A stretch of DNA of 64,000 nucleotides from Ancylobacter rudongensis (GTDB taxonomy: Bacteria; Pseudomonadota; Alphaproteobacteria; Rhizobiales; Xanthobacteraceae): the NCBI RefSeq assembly GCF_900100155.1, contig NZ_FMTP01000003.1, positions 124,001-188,000 of the forward strand, read 5' to 3'. The notes beneath the pieces are model-generated. The model worked only from the letters and a program-made list of their open reading frames with translations, was not told the origin of the DNA and did no database searches. Shown in pieces: positions 8,883 to 17,194 of the stretch (positions are counted from its first letter, which is position 1; each line of letters begins with the position of its first letter). Made by a program: the position numbers and the translations under genes.

Positions 8883-10109
8883 ATGCCCCCCGACGCCCGC
8901 CCACCCGATGACCCCTTCGGCGCCTTCTGTCAGGAGAACCATGTGGCCCGGCCGGCCACAGGCGAAGGGTCCCTGTCCGGGCTCAGCTTCGGTCTGAAGG
9001 ACGTGTTCGACGTCGCCGGCAGCCGCACCGGCTTCGGCCATCCCGCCTGGCTCGCCACCCATCCGCCCGCCACCTTGACGGCGGAGGCGGTGACGGCCCT
9101 GCTCGCCGCCGGCGCCGCCCTGCATGGCCGCACGCTGAGCGACGAGCTGTGCTACTCGATCTCGGGCGAGAATTTTCACTACGGCATGCCGATCAACCCC
9201 GCCGCCCGCGACCGGCTGCCGGGCGGCTCCTCTAGCGGCTCGGCGGTGGCGGTGGCCGCTCGGCTGGTGGATTTCGCCATCGGCACGGATTGCGGTGGCT
9301 CGGTGCGGGTGCCGGCGGCCTATTGCGGGCTGTTAGGCATGCGCCCGACCCATGGCCACGTGTCCCTTGCCGGCGTCGCGCCCTTCGCCCCGCGCTTCGA
9401 CACGGTCGGCTGGTTCGCCCGCGACACCGGCTTGCTGATGAAGGTCGGCGCCGTGCTGCTCGGGGACCCACCGGAAGTCGCGGCGGGCACCGGCTTCTCC
9501 CGTCTTGTCGTCGCCACCGATGCGTTCGAGCGCTGCGACACAAATGTCCGCGCCGTGCTCGCCGACGGCGTGGCGCGTCTCGCGCGCCTGCTGCCCGCCC
9601 GCAGCCAGGCGCCGCTGAGCCCCCTCGGCCTCGACCGCTGGCTCGACATCTTCCGCACCGTGCAGGCCTGGGAGATCTGGCAGTCGCTCGGCGGCTGGAT
9701 CGAGCGCGAGAGACCCGGCTTCGGCGAGGGTGTCGGCCAGCGCCTCGCCGCCGCCGCCAAGGTCGGCCAGGCGGAGGCGCAGGCCGCACGGCAGCAGGCG
9801 GACGCCCTCGCGCAGGAACTGGAGGCGACCCTCGGCGACGCGCTCATCTGCCTGCCAACGACACCGGGCCTGCCGCCGCTGCGCGCCACCGCCTCGGCCG
9901 AGATCGAAACTGCCTATCGGGCGCGCGCGATGCAGCTGCTGTGCCCGGCCGGGCTTGGCGGCCTGCCGCAGATCACCGTGCCGGTGGGAACGGTGGATGG
10001 CGCGCCGGTGGGATTGTCGATCCTGGCGCGACGCGGCCGGGACATGGCATTGCTGAAGCTTGCAGCGCAGGCTTTCGCCGACCTGCCGAGCCCGCCGGAG
10101 AGAAGATGA
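8883..10109 (+). CDS. Amidase-signature family hydrolase
   Basis: 408-aa amidase with a Ser-cisSer-Lys triad. Lys39 is in GLKDVFD, the cis-serine is about residue 116 in GGSSSGSA, and the nucleophile Ser140 is in GTDCGGS. It is somewhat short for the family (usually 450-500 aa); the C-terminal block GLGGLPQITVPVG is present, so it looks complete. It starts 9 bp after the amidohydrolase stop. It likely hydrolyses the product of the preceding enzyme or of the imported compound (inference); the specificity of this family cannot be read from sequence. Confidence 0.88.
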   Translation: MPPDARPPDDPFGAFCQENHVARPATGEGSLSGLSFGLKDVFDVAGSRTGFGHPAWLATHPPATLTAEAVTALLAAGAALHGRTLSDELCYSISGENFHYGMPINPAARDRLPGGSSSGSAVAVAARLVDFAIGTDCGGSVRVPAAYCGLLGMRPTHGHVSLAGVAPFAPRFDTVGWFARDTGLLMKVGAVLLGDPPEVAAGTGFSRLVVATDAFERCDTNVRAVLADGVARLARLLPARSQAPLSPLGLDRWLDIFRTVQAWEIWQSLGGWIERERPGFGEGVGQRLAAAAKVGQAEAQAARQQADALAQELEATLGDALICLPTTPGLPPLRATASAEIETAYRARAMQLLCPAGLGGLPQITVPVGTVDGAPVGLSILARRGRDMALLKLAAQAFADLPSPPERR

Positions 10110-10783
10110 GTTCCGCCCCGCCCGAGGATGCTGTGCCATCCCCCGCCCGCACGCCCGGCAAGCGCAACGCCGCCGCGACCCGCCAGCGCATTCTTGACGT
10201 GGCGAAGGCGGAATTCGCCGAGCATGGCTTCAGCGGCAGCCGCATCGAGCGCATCGCCGCCGGCGCCAGTGCCAATGTCGGCATGATCTACCACTATTTC
10301 GGCAACAAGGACGAGCTGTACCTCGCCGCGCTGGAGGCCTCCTACAAGATCATCCGCGACCGCGAGCAGACGCTCGACATCGCCCATGCAGACCCCCGCG
10401 AGGCGCTGAAGGCTCTTGTCGAACTGACCTTCGATTTCCTCAGCACCGATCCGCATTTCGTGCGGCTGATCATGAACGAGAACCTGATGATGGGCCGTAC
10501 CGCCCAGCGCTCGGCCACGATCCCGCACCTGACGCGCCCGCTGCTGGAGCAGCTGCGCACCCTGCTGGCACGCGGCCAGAAGGAGAAGATCTTTCACCGG
10601 GAGATGGACGCCGAGAACCTCTACATCTCGATCCTCGGCCTGTGCTTCATCCACGTCTCGAACCGCTACACGCTCGGCAGCATGTTCCAGCGCGACTTCG
10701 CCGCACCCGACTGGCTGGCGAGGCGCAAGGCGATCGTGGTCGACGTGGTGACACGCTCCATCGTCGTCGCCCCGGCCAGATGA
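10106..10783 (+). CDS. TetR-family regulator
   Basis: 225-aa regulator with an N-terminal helix-turn-helix (residues about 20-66: ATRQRILDVAKAEFAEHG, then MIYHYFGNKDELY). The larger C-terminal ligand domain resembles the RutR-like TetR_C group. The ATG at 10106 overlaps the amidase stop (ATGA). RutR-type regulators respond to pyrimidines, which would fit the cytosine-deaminase-like neighbour, but this is inference. It is convergent with the tct operon. Confidence 0.88.
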   Translation: MSSAPPEDAVPSPARTPGKRNAAATRQRILDVAKAEFAEHGFSGSRIERIAAGASANVGMIYHYFGNKDELYLAALEASYKIIRDREQTLDIAHADPREALKALVELTFDFLSTDPHFVRLIMNENLMMGRTAQRSATIPHLTRPLLEQLRTLLARGQKEKIFHREMDAENLYISILGLCFIHVSNRYTLGSMFQRDFAAPDWLARRKAIVVDVVTRSIVVAPAR

Positions 10784-10829
10784 CGCGGGGGCCGGCGGAG
10801 AATTGTAGCCGGCAACGAACCCCGCCCGG

Positions 10830-11666
10830 TCAGACCCCTTCGCGCGCCACCGCCTTCTCCGCGATATCGGCGATGATCTCGCGGCCGCGCAGCATGTCGT
10901 CAATGCCGAGATAATCCTGCATGTAGTGGCCGCGATAGCCGCGCCGCTCCAGCTCGCGGAAGATGTCGGCAAAGTCGACATTGCCGGTGCCGGGATAGAG
11001 ATGCTCCTCGATCTCGCCGCGGTTGTCGGCGAGCCGCACCTCGCCGCAGCGGCTGAGATCCATCACGTCGAGAAAGCCGCGAATGCCGCAGTCCAGCATG
11101 TGGGCATGGTTGGTGGTAAAGGACCAGCGCAGCGCCGGCGAGGTCAGCCGCTCGAAATAATACAGCGCCTCCCCCGGGTCATGGACGAGATATTTCACCT
11201 CGGCGCCGGCCGGCTCGGGGTTCATGTTCTCCAGCAGGATAGTCATGCCCTCGTCTTCGGCAATGGCACTCATCCGGGCGAGGCGGGCGACGGCGATGTC
11301 CATCCGCTCGCGCTTGTCGGCGGTGAAGTGATAGCCGCCATGCATGATGACCCAGCCGGCGCCAATGGCCTTGGCGGCGCGCAGATAGGCGGTCAGATAG
11401 GCATCCGTCGCCTCGCTGAGAAAGGGCGAATCCTCCGCCACATTGACCGCCGACAGCGTGTGCAGGCCGAGCGTGACGCCCGCTTCCGCGATCCTCTCCC
11501 GGGCGCGGGCAAGACGGGGATTGGCCGGGTCCAGCAGCGCCGGGTCCGGGTCGAGGCAGATATCGAGATAGCGCACGCCATGGGCGATCGCCCAGTCGAG
11601 GCCCGGCTCCAGCCCGATCCGCCGGTTGAGATCGATGCCGATGCGGGAGCGGAAATCGTTGTTCAT
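10830..11666 (-). CDS. Sugar phosphate isomerase/epimerase-like TIM-barrel protein
   Basis: 278-aa xylose-isomerase-like TIM-barrel protein. Likely metal-site residues occur in ILLENMNP (Glu), TTNHAHMLD (His, Asp) and the late DNRGEIEEH (Asp, Glu, His) block. Starts at the ATG at 11666, overlapping tctA by 4 bases, so it is the last gene of the tct unit. It probably acts on the compound brought in by the Tct system, a sugar acid or polyol (inference). Confidence 0.8.
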   Translation of the reverse strand: MNNDFRSRIGIDLNRRIGLEPGLDWAIAHGVRYLDICLDPDPALLDPANPRLARARERIAEAGVTLGLHTLSAVNVAEDSPFLSEATDAYLTAYLRAAKAIGAGWVIMHGGYHFTADKRERMDIAVARLARMSAIAEDEGMTILLENMNPEPAGAEVKYLVHDPGEALYYFERLTSPALRWSFTTNHAHMLDCGIRGFLDVMDLSRCGEVRLADNRGEIEEHLYPGTGNVDFADIFRELERRGYRGHYMQDYLGIDDMLRGREIIADIAEKAVAREGV

Positions 11667-13168
11667 GGGGCTTCTCCTGCACTGGCCGGGCGCGGACGGG
11701 AGGCGAGCAGCCCGGCGATCACCGGGATGGCGATGAACAGCACCGCCGCCAGCATGAGCGCCGCCGCGATCGGGCGATTGATGAAGATGAAGGCGGTGCC
11801 GTGCGACATGGTCAGCGACTGCCGCAGCGAACTCTCGAACATCGGGCCGAGCACCAGGCCCAGAACCATCGGCGCCGCCGGCCAGTCGAACCGCTTCATG
11901 CCCCAGCCAATGGCGCCGAAGCCCACCACCAGCCAGCAATCCTCCAGGCTGTTGGCCTGCGAGAACACGCCGACCAGGCAGATGGCAAGGATCGGCGGGT
12001 AGAGCCATTTATACGGCACTTTCAGCAGCCGGGCGAAGACGCCGGCGAGCGGCAGGTTCATGATCAGCAGCAGCAGATTGCCGATATACATGCTGGCGAT
12101 CACCGCCCAGACCAGCGTGGCGTTCTGGGTGAACAGCTCCGGCCCCGGCCGCAGGCCGAACATGATCAGCGCGCCCAGAATGATCGCCGTGGTGCCGGAG
12201 CCGGGAACGCCGAGCGCCAGCATCGGCACCAGCGCGCCGGCGGCGGCGGCGTTGTTGGAGGATTCCGGCCCGGCCACCCCCTCGATGGCGCCCTTGCCGA
12301 ATTCCTCGGGATGGCGGGAGAGCTTCTTCTCCATGATGTAGGCGATGAAGCTGGCAATGGTCGCCCCGGTGCCGGGCAGCACGCCGACCAGGAAGCCGAC
12401 GACCGAGCCGCGCAGGATCGGCATGCGGCTGCGCCGCCAGTCCTCCCGCGTCGGCAGCACGTTCTTCACCTCCGCCACCGGGCGGGCGGACGCGGCGGTG
12501 CAGCTCGCCAGCACCTCGCCGACGCCGAACAGGGCGACGGTCAGCACGATGAACTCGATGCCGTCGAGCAGCCAGACCATGCCGAAATCGAAGCGCGACA
12601 CGCCGCTCTGCGGGTCGATGCCGATGGTGGCCAGCAAAAGCCCGGCGACGCCCGCAGCCACGCCCTTCAGCACCGAGCGGCCGCTGACCGCCGCCAGCGC
12701 GACGAGGCCGAGCACCACGAGGGCGAAATATTCCGGCGGGCCGAAGGCGAGCGCCGCCTGCGCCAGAGGCGGCGCCAGCAGGGTCAGGCCCAGCGTCGAG
12801 ATGGTGCCGGCGATGAACGAACCGATGGCGGCGATGCCTAGCGCGGCGCCGGCCCGGCCCTTGATCGCCATCTGGTAGCCATCGATGCTGGTCATGACCG
12901 TGGAGGATTCGCCGGGCACGCTGATCAGCACCGAGGTGATGGTGCCGCCATATTGCGCGCCATAATAGATGCCGGCGAACATGATCAGCGAGGCGGTGGG
13001 GTCGCTGCCGAAGGTGAGCGGCAGCAGCAGCGCGATCGCCGCCGAGGGGCCGATGCCCGGCAGCACCCCGACCAATTGGCCGAGAAACACGCCGAGGAAG
13101 CACATCATCAGGTTGTTCGGGGTCAGCGCGGTGCTGAACCCGCCGCCGAGATCCATCAAGGCTTCCAT
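11663..13168 (-). CDS. tctA: Tripartite tricarboxylate transporter, large membrane subunit TctA
   Basis: 501-aa integral membrane protein with about 11-12 hydrophobic segments. It contains the two duplicated TctA signature loops, GVLPGIGPSAA near residue 35 and GVLPGTGATIASFI near residue 270. Complete. Located 1 bp after tctB and overlapping the isomerase gene. TctABC systems take up carboxylates with a secondary, binding-protein-dependent mechanism. Confidence 0.95.
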   Translation of the reverse strand: MEALMDLGGGFSTALTPNNLMMCFLGVFLGQLVGVLPGIGPSAAIALLLPLTFGSDPTASLIMFAGIYYGAQYGGTITSVLISVPGESSTVMTSIDGYQMAIKGRAGAALGIAAIGSFIAGTISTLGLTLLAPPLAQAALAFGPPEYFALVVLGLVALAAVSGRSVLKGVAAGVAGLLLATIGIDPQSGVSRFDFGMVWLLDGIEFIVLTVALFGVGEVLASCTAASARPVAEVKNVLPTREDWRRSRMPILRGSVVGFLVGVLPGTGATIASFIAYIMEKKLSRHPEEFGKGAIEGVAGPESSNNAAAAGALVPMLALGVPGSGTTAIILGALIMFGLRPGPELFTQNATLVWAVIASMYIGNLLLLIMNLPLAGVFARLLKVPYKWLYPPILAICLVGVFSQANSLEDCWLVVGFGAIGWGMKRFDWPAAPMVLGLVLGPMFESSLRQSLTMSHGTAFIFINRPIAAALMLAAVLFIAIPVIAGLLASRPRPASAGEAP

Positions 13169-13169
13169 G

Positions 13170-13622
13170 TCAGAAATCCCAGGTCACGAGCGGAAGGGGA
13201 ATGCTGAGCCAGTGCACGAACACCAGTGCCAGGCTGGCCGTCACCAGCCCCGCGACCACAGCCGAGCGCAGGAGCGGCAGCTTTTCGACATAGAGATAGA
13301 TGAACATCATCAGGCCGAAGACCGGCAGCAGGAAGCCGATGAAGCCGAGGCTCGCCACCACCACGACCAGCGCCGCCAGAACCAGCAGCGACTTGGTCAG
13401 GGGCTCGCGCTCCTCCTCCTCCGCCTCGCCGAACCACAGCGAGAGCGCCACGGCCACCGACAGCAGGAACAGCAGCGTGCCGTAGACCAGCGGCAGGAAA
13501 CCTGAATCCGGCGCAAAGCCGGACCACAGGGGATAGTCGAACGCGCCGACCATCCAATACAGGCCGAGCAATGCCCAGCCGACGGCAAAACCCATGTCGC
13601 CGGTCAGCAATCGGTGCTTCAT
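13170..13622 (-). CDS. tctB: Tripartite tricarboxylate transporter, small subunit TctB
   Basis: 150-aa protein with four hydrophobic segments, the usual topology of TctB. Starts at the ATG at 13622 (MKHRLLTGD), ten bases after the tctC stop; longer in-frame starts read into the tctC end. Pairs with TctA in the inner membrane. Confidence 0.9.
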   Translation of the reverse strand: MKHRLLTGDMGFAVGWALLGLYWMVGAFDYPLWSGFAPDSGFLPLVYGTLLFLLSVAVALSLWFGEAEEEEREPLTKSLLVLAALVVVVASLGFIGFLLPVFGLMMFIYLYVEKLPLLRSAVVAGLVTASLALVFVHWLSIPLPLVTWDF

Positions 13623-13632
13623 CGCCCGCTCC

Positions 13633-14619
13633 TCAGGCCGGCTTGGCCAGCAGACCGCGATAGAGCTTTTCCTGCGCCGCAAGGAAGGCGACGAAATCGG
13701 CGCCGACGATGGGCGCCTCGGTGGCGACATTGTCGGCGATGTACTTCTTCATCGTCGGCGAGGCGGCCACCTTCTCCATCACGCCCTGCCAGTAGAGCTG
13801 GGCGGCGGGGTCGACATCCTTAGGCACCGCGATGCCGCGCCACATCTGGAAGTTCGGCACGTCGAGCCCGACCTCCTTCAGCGTCGGCACATCGGGCATG
13901 GCGGCAAAGCGGGTGTCGCGGAACACGCCGAGCGCGCGGACCTTGCCGGAGGCCAGCTGGCCCATGAATTCCAGCGGATTGCCGATCGTCCCGTCGACAT
14001 GGCCGCCGAGCAGGGCGGTGAGCGATTCGCCGCCGCTGTTGAAGTTGACCGGGTTGATGTCCTTGCCGAGCGCCCGCGAGAACACGGTGATCGCCATGAT
14101 GTCGGTGGTGCCGCCGGTGGAAAAATTGAACGTCTTGGTCGGCTTGGCCTTGATGTCGGCGATCAGTTCCTGAGCGGTCTTGTACTTGGAATCGCCGTTC
14201 ACGAAGAGCAGGAAGTCGTCGAGCATGAAGTTCATGATCGGCTGGACTTCCGACAGCGTGCGCGCCGCCGGGTTGAGGATCGGCGTGATCTGCGTCGTGC
14301 CGTTGATCAGGATGATGGTGTTGGGATCCTTGCGCCGGCTCGCGGCGACATAGCCGATGCCCACCGCCCCGCCGCCACCCGGCCGGTTGTTGAGCACCAG
14401 CGACTGCGGGATCAGCTTCTCCTCGACAATGATCTTGCCGACGACACGGGCGAGAAGATCAGACCCGCCGCCGGCGGCGAACGGAATCACCAGCTCGACA
14501 TCGCGGGTCGGCGCCCAGCCGCTCTGGGCATTGGCGGCGCGCAGCATGCCGCCGCCGGAAGACAGGAGGCATGCCGAAGCGGCCGCCCCGAGCATAAGAT
14601 CTCGGCGTGAAACAGTCAT
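13633..14619 (-). CDS. tctC: Tripartite tricarboxylate transporter, periplasmic binding protein TctC (Bug family)
   Basis: 328-aa exported binding protein. The ATG at 14619 follows GGAGGGG and gives a twin-arginine type signal (TVSRRDLMLGAAASACLL). Bug-family marks include VELVIPFAAGGGSDLLARVV and LNNRPGGGGAVGIGYVA. First gene of tctCBA plus isomerase. A 10-bp perfect inverted repeat lies 61-97 bp upstream (14680-14716), a good place for a regulator. Confidence 0.93.
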   Translation of the reverse strand: MTVSRRDLMLGAAASACLLSSGGGMLRAANAQSGWAPTRDVELVIPFAAGGGSDLLARVVGKIIVEEKLIPQSLVLNNRPGGGGAVGIGYVAASRRKDPNTIILINGTTQITPILNPAARTLSEVQPIMNFMLDDFLLFVNGDSKYKTAQELIADIKAKPTKTFNFSTGGTTDIMAITVFSRALGKDINPVNFNSGGESLTALLGGHVDGTIGNPLEFMGQLASGKVRALGVFRDTRFAAMPDVPTLKEVGLDVPNFQMWRGIAVPKDVDPAAQLYWQGVMEKVAASPTMKKYIADNVATEAPIVGADFVAFLAAQEKLYRGLLAKPA

Positions 14620-14679
14620 GGGTCCCCTCCCAGGGCGCGTTTTATTTCTGCGCCGCTTTGGGCGCATTTGAATTATGAA

Positions 14680-14716
14680 TTCAGTTTGCCAGTTTCTTTG
14701 GGGAAAGCAAACTGAA
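14680..14716. promoter_or_regulatory. Perfect 10-bp inverted repeat upstream of tctC
   Basis: TTCAGTTTGC at 14680-14689 and GCAAACTGAA at 14707-14716 are exact reverse complements separated by 17 bp. A second overlapping near-palindrome (ACTGAATCTTCAGT, 14711-14724) follows. The element lies in an AT-rich stretch between tctC and the stop of the next gene. There is no T-run, so an operator is more likely than a terminator; the nearby TetR protein is one possible binder. Confidence 0.6.
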
Positions 14717-14738
14717 TCTTCAGTATTCGCCGGGGAGA

Positions 14739-15974
14739 CTAAACCTCAATTACTTCAAGGAAATAGGACTCGTTACCAACGCCCTTGACCCGCGCCAGCG
14801 TGGCCAGTTCGCGCGCATCGACGAGCCAGAGAACGCTGCTTGCCGGCGCCCCGCGCGGCCCGCCCGCCACCAGCACAAGGGCACCGTCCGGCGTGACCGC
14901 GACGCCGCGCGGGCAGGCAGGTCCGCCATCGGGACCCTCCAGCGCGAGGCGCCCCGCCTCGCGCCACAGGCCATCCGCGCCGCGCGCCAGCCGCGAGAGC
15001 GTGCCAGTGCGGAACCCGGCGGCAAAGACGCTCTGCCCATCGGGGGCGAAGGCCACGCCCATCGGCCGGCTGGGTCGCCCGTCATCGCTGCCGATCGCGA
15101 CATGGAAGGGGGCCGCCCCCTCGCCGCGCCGCAGGGCGGCGAGGTCGAGGAAGCTCACGCTGTTTCCCTCGGCGCCGGTGCGCGGGCATTCCCGGTTGGC
15201 GACCACCGCCAGCGCGCCGTCGGGGCTGGCGGCGATGCCGAAAGGCCCGCTCGGCAGCGCCACCCGCGCCAGCGGCGGGTGCGGCGCGCCCGCGAGCACA
15301 TCGGCCAGCGCAAACACGCTCACCGTGCCGCTGCCGCCGTCGGCGGTGAGCACGAGGTCCGGCGCGCCGCGCGCCAGGGCGATGCCGGCCGGGTTGGGAA
15401 AGCCGCCAAACCCCTCATCCGGCGAGGGGCGCGGGCATGGGGTGCCCGCATGCGGCATCTCGAAATTGTGCCGCAGCGCCGGGGTGGCCAGGTCGATCAC
15501 GCTGATCTGGTAGCCGCCATCCTCACGCCCCGCACCCTCGCCGGCCGCCACCAGCACATGGCGCCCATCCGGCGTGGCGACGCAGCCCACCGGGCCGAAC
15601 GTGCCGGTCGGGAGCATTGTCGGCGCCGCCGCCCGCCCCGCCAGCGTCGCCCGCAGTTCGAACAGCGCCACGGCGCCGGCATGGCCATGCGGGCACCCTT
15701 CCATGGCCTGCAGGGAGGTGGCCCCGGCATGATTGACGACAAGCAGCCGATCGAGCGCCGGCACGGCGACCACGCTCACCGGCAGCCCCACGGCCGGCAC
15801 GGCTGCGCCGCCCGCATCCACCAGATCGGGAGTGACACGGGGCCGCGAGATCACCGCCCGGTCCGTGTCGTGATGAGCGGGATCGAGCGCCGCGTCGATG
15901 TCGACCACGGCGAGGCACGCATCCCAGCGGCCACTCACAAGGGCGAAGCGTCGCGCGCGCGCATCCATGGTCAC
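14739..15974 (-). CDS. Beta-propeller (YncE/lactonase-like) protein
   Basis: 411-aa protein built of repeated blades: VATPDGRHVLVAAGE, IAASPDGALAVVANR, VAFAPDGQSVFAAG and VAVTPDGALVLVAGG. No convincing signal peptide. The GTG at 15974 has AGGGG at 5 bp spacing; an in-frame ATG at 15968 is the alternative. Propellers of this kind bind ligands or act as lactonases, but I see no catalytic motif that decides. It is transcribed towards tctC with 119 bp between, so co-transcription is unclear. Confidence 0.75.
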   Translation of the reverse strand: MTMDARARRFALVSGRWDACLAVVDIDAALDPAHHDTDRAVISRPRVTPDLVDAGGAAVPAVGLPVSVVAVPALDRLLVVNHAGATSLQAMEGCPHGHAGAVALFELRATLAGRAAAPTMLPTGTFGPVGCVATPDGRHVLVAAGEGAGREDGGYQISVIDLATPALRHNFEMPHAGTPCPRPSPDEGFGGFPNPAGIALARGAPDLVLTADGGSGTVSVFALADVLAGAPHPPLARVALPSGPFGIAASPDGALAVVANRECPRTGAEGNSVSFLDLAALRRGEGAAPFHVAIGSDDGRPSRPMGVAFAPDGQSVFAAGFRTGTLSRLARGADGLWREAGRLALEGPDGGPACPRGVAVTPDGALVLVAGGPRGAPASSVLWLVDARELATLARVKGVGNESYFLEVIEV

Positions 15975-16061
15975 AGTCGCCCCTTGACCCCAAAGCCGGC
16001 GCGCACCTTGCCCCGTCCCCCAGGGATGGGCAATCAGGCCGGCAATCGAGGGGGCGTGGCC

Positions 16062-16952
16062 TCAGCGTCCATGGGCGCGCCGCCAGGCGGCCGGCGTGGC
16101 CCCGGTCAGGCGGCGGAAGCTGCGGGTCAGATGCGCCTGGTCGGTAAAGCCCGAGACCGAGGCGATCTGGGTCAGCGGCAGGTCGGAGTCGGCAAGCAGC
16201 GCCTGCACTTTCCGCAGCCGCGCCTTCATGTGCCACTGATAGGGCGGCACCCCGGTCGCCGCCTTGAAGGCGTGGCTGAAATAGGATTGCGACAGGCCGG
16301 TCAGTTCCGCCAGTTCATGCAGCCTTATGTTGCGCGAGCAATTGGCCTCGATGAAATCGGTGACGCGCCGGAGCTGGCGCGGCGACAGCATGGCGCGCTG
16401 GGCCTGGGCGCCCGACGTGTCGCGGCCGAGGCGCAGCAGGTCGATGAACAGAGCCAGCGTCAGCCCGTCGCCATAAAGATCGTGATGGCGGTCCGGGCCG
16501 GTGCATTCCTCGGCAATGAGCTGCGCCAGGGTGAACAGGCGCGGGTCGAGAAAGTCGAGACGCGGCGTCGACAGCCGGTCGTCGGCGAGGTCCTCGCCCA
16601 ACCGCTCGCTGAGCGTGGGCGCGTGAAAATGCAGATCGAGATGGCGCACCCGCACCGGCTCGTCGATATGCGACCAGATCGGCATGTCGGCGGGCACGAA
16701 GCTCATCCGGTGCGGCGCGCGCTGCACCGTGCGGGTGTTGCCATCGGCGGAGAGCTGCACATCCGAGCGCGCGCCCTCGCGCTCCAGCACCACGAACAGC
16801 CGGGCGTCGCGCGAGACATAGTGGCCGCGCGCCCCCGCCGCGCAGGCGACATGCCAGACATCGGCGATGATCCCGTTCCAGCGCCGCCAGTGCAGGTCAT
16901 CCAGAAGGGTGATGCCCTCCACCGACGAGGTCATGCGGGGTTGGAATGTCAT
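16062..16952 (-). CDS. AraC-family transcriptional regulator of the siderophore locus
   Basis: 296-aa regulator with an N-terminal cupin-like sensing region and a C-terminal double helix-turn-helix (residues about 195-296, including LHELAELTGLSQSYFSHAFK and SVSGFTDQAHLTRSFRRLTG). Divergent from the TonB receptor gene across a 242-bp gap that holds an inverted repeat at 16984-17011. AraC proteins next to siderophore receptors usually activate them when the ferric siderophore is present (family knowledge). Confidence 0.9.
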   Translation of the reverse strand: MTFQPRMTSSVEGITLLDDLHWRRWNGIIADVWHVACAAGARGHYVSRDARLFVVLEREGARSDVQLSADGNTRTVQRAPHRMSFVPADMPIWSHIDEPVRVRHLDLHFHAPTLSERLGEDLADDRLSTPRLDFLDPRLFTLAQLIAEECTGPDRHHDLYGDGLTLALFIDLLRLGRDTSGAQAQRAMLSPRQLRRVTDFIEANCSRNIRLHELAELTGLSQSYFSHAFKAATGVPPYQWHMKARLRKVQALLADSDLPLTQIASVSGFTDQAHLTRSFRRLTGATPAAWRRAHGR

Positions 16953-16983
16953 CCTGCGTGCCGTTCGCCAAGATCAATGCGGG

Positions 16984-17011
16984 ACTTCATAGATTAGAAT
17001 CAATATGAAGT
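16984..17011. promoter_or_regulatory. Nested palindrome in the araC/TonB-receptor divergent region
   Basis: The outer arms ACTTCATA (16984-16991) and TATGAAGT (17004-17011) are exact reverse complements; between them GATT and AATC (16992-16995 and 16998-17001) also pair. It begins 32 bp upstream of the AraC start. It does not match the classical Fur box well. Likely an operator for the AraC protein or an iron regulator. The rest of the gap shows no gene. Confidence 0.55.
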
Positions 17012-17194
17012 ATCACTTCGCCTTTTTATGGCGCCATATCCATTCGATGAGAACGCAATAGAAAACACGATCGTCCAAAACACAAGAGGATGCGACAAGA
17101 ACGGTTGGATGTTCATTGATATGAAGCGGTGTTTCCTGGGGCCGGAGGGAAACGCTTCTTTATAATTCATCTCAACTGTTTCAGAACGGGTAGC

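Noticed and set aside
16953-17194. Fur or Irr box in front of the TonB receptor
   Set aside because: No stretch matches the Fur consensus or the ICE motif well; only the nested dyad at 16984 is supported.
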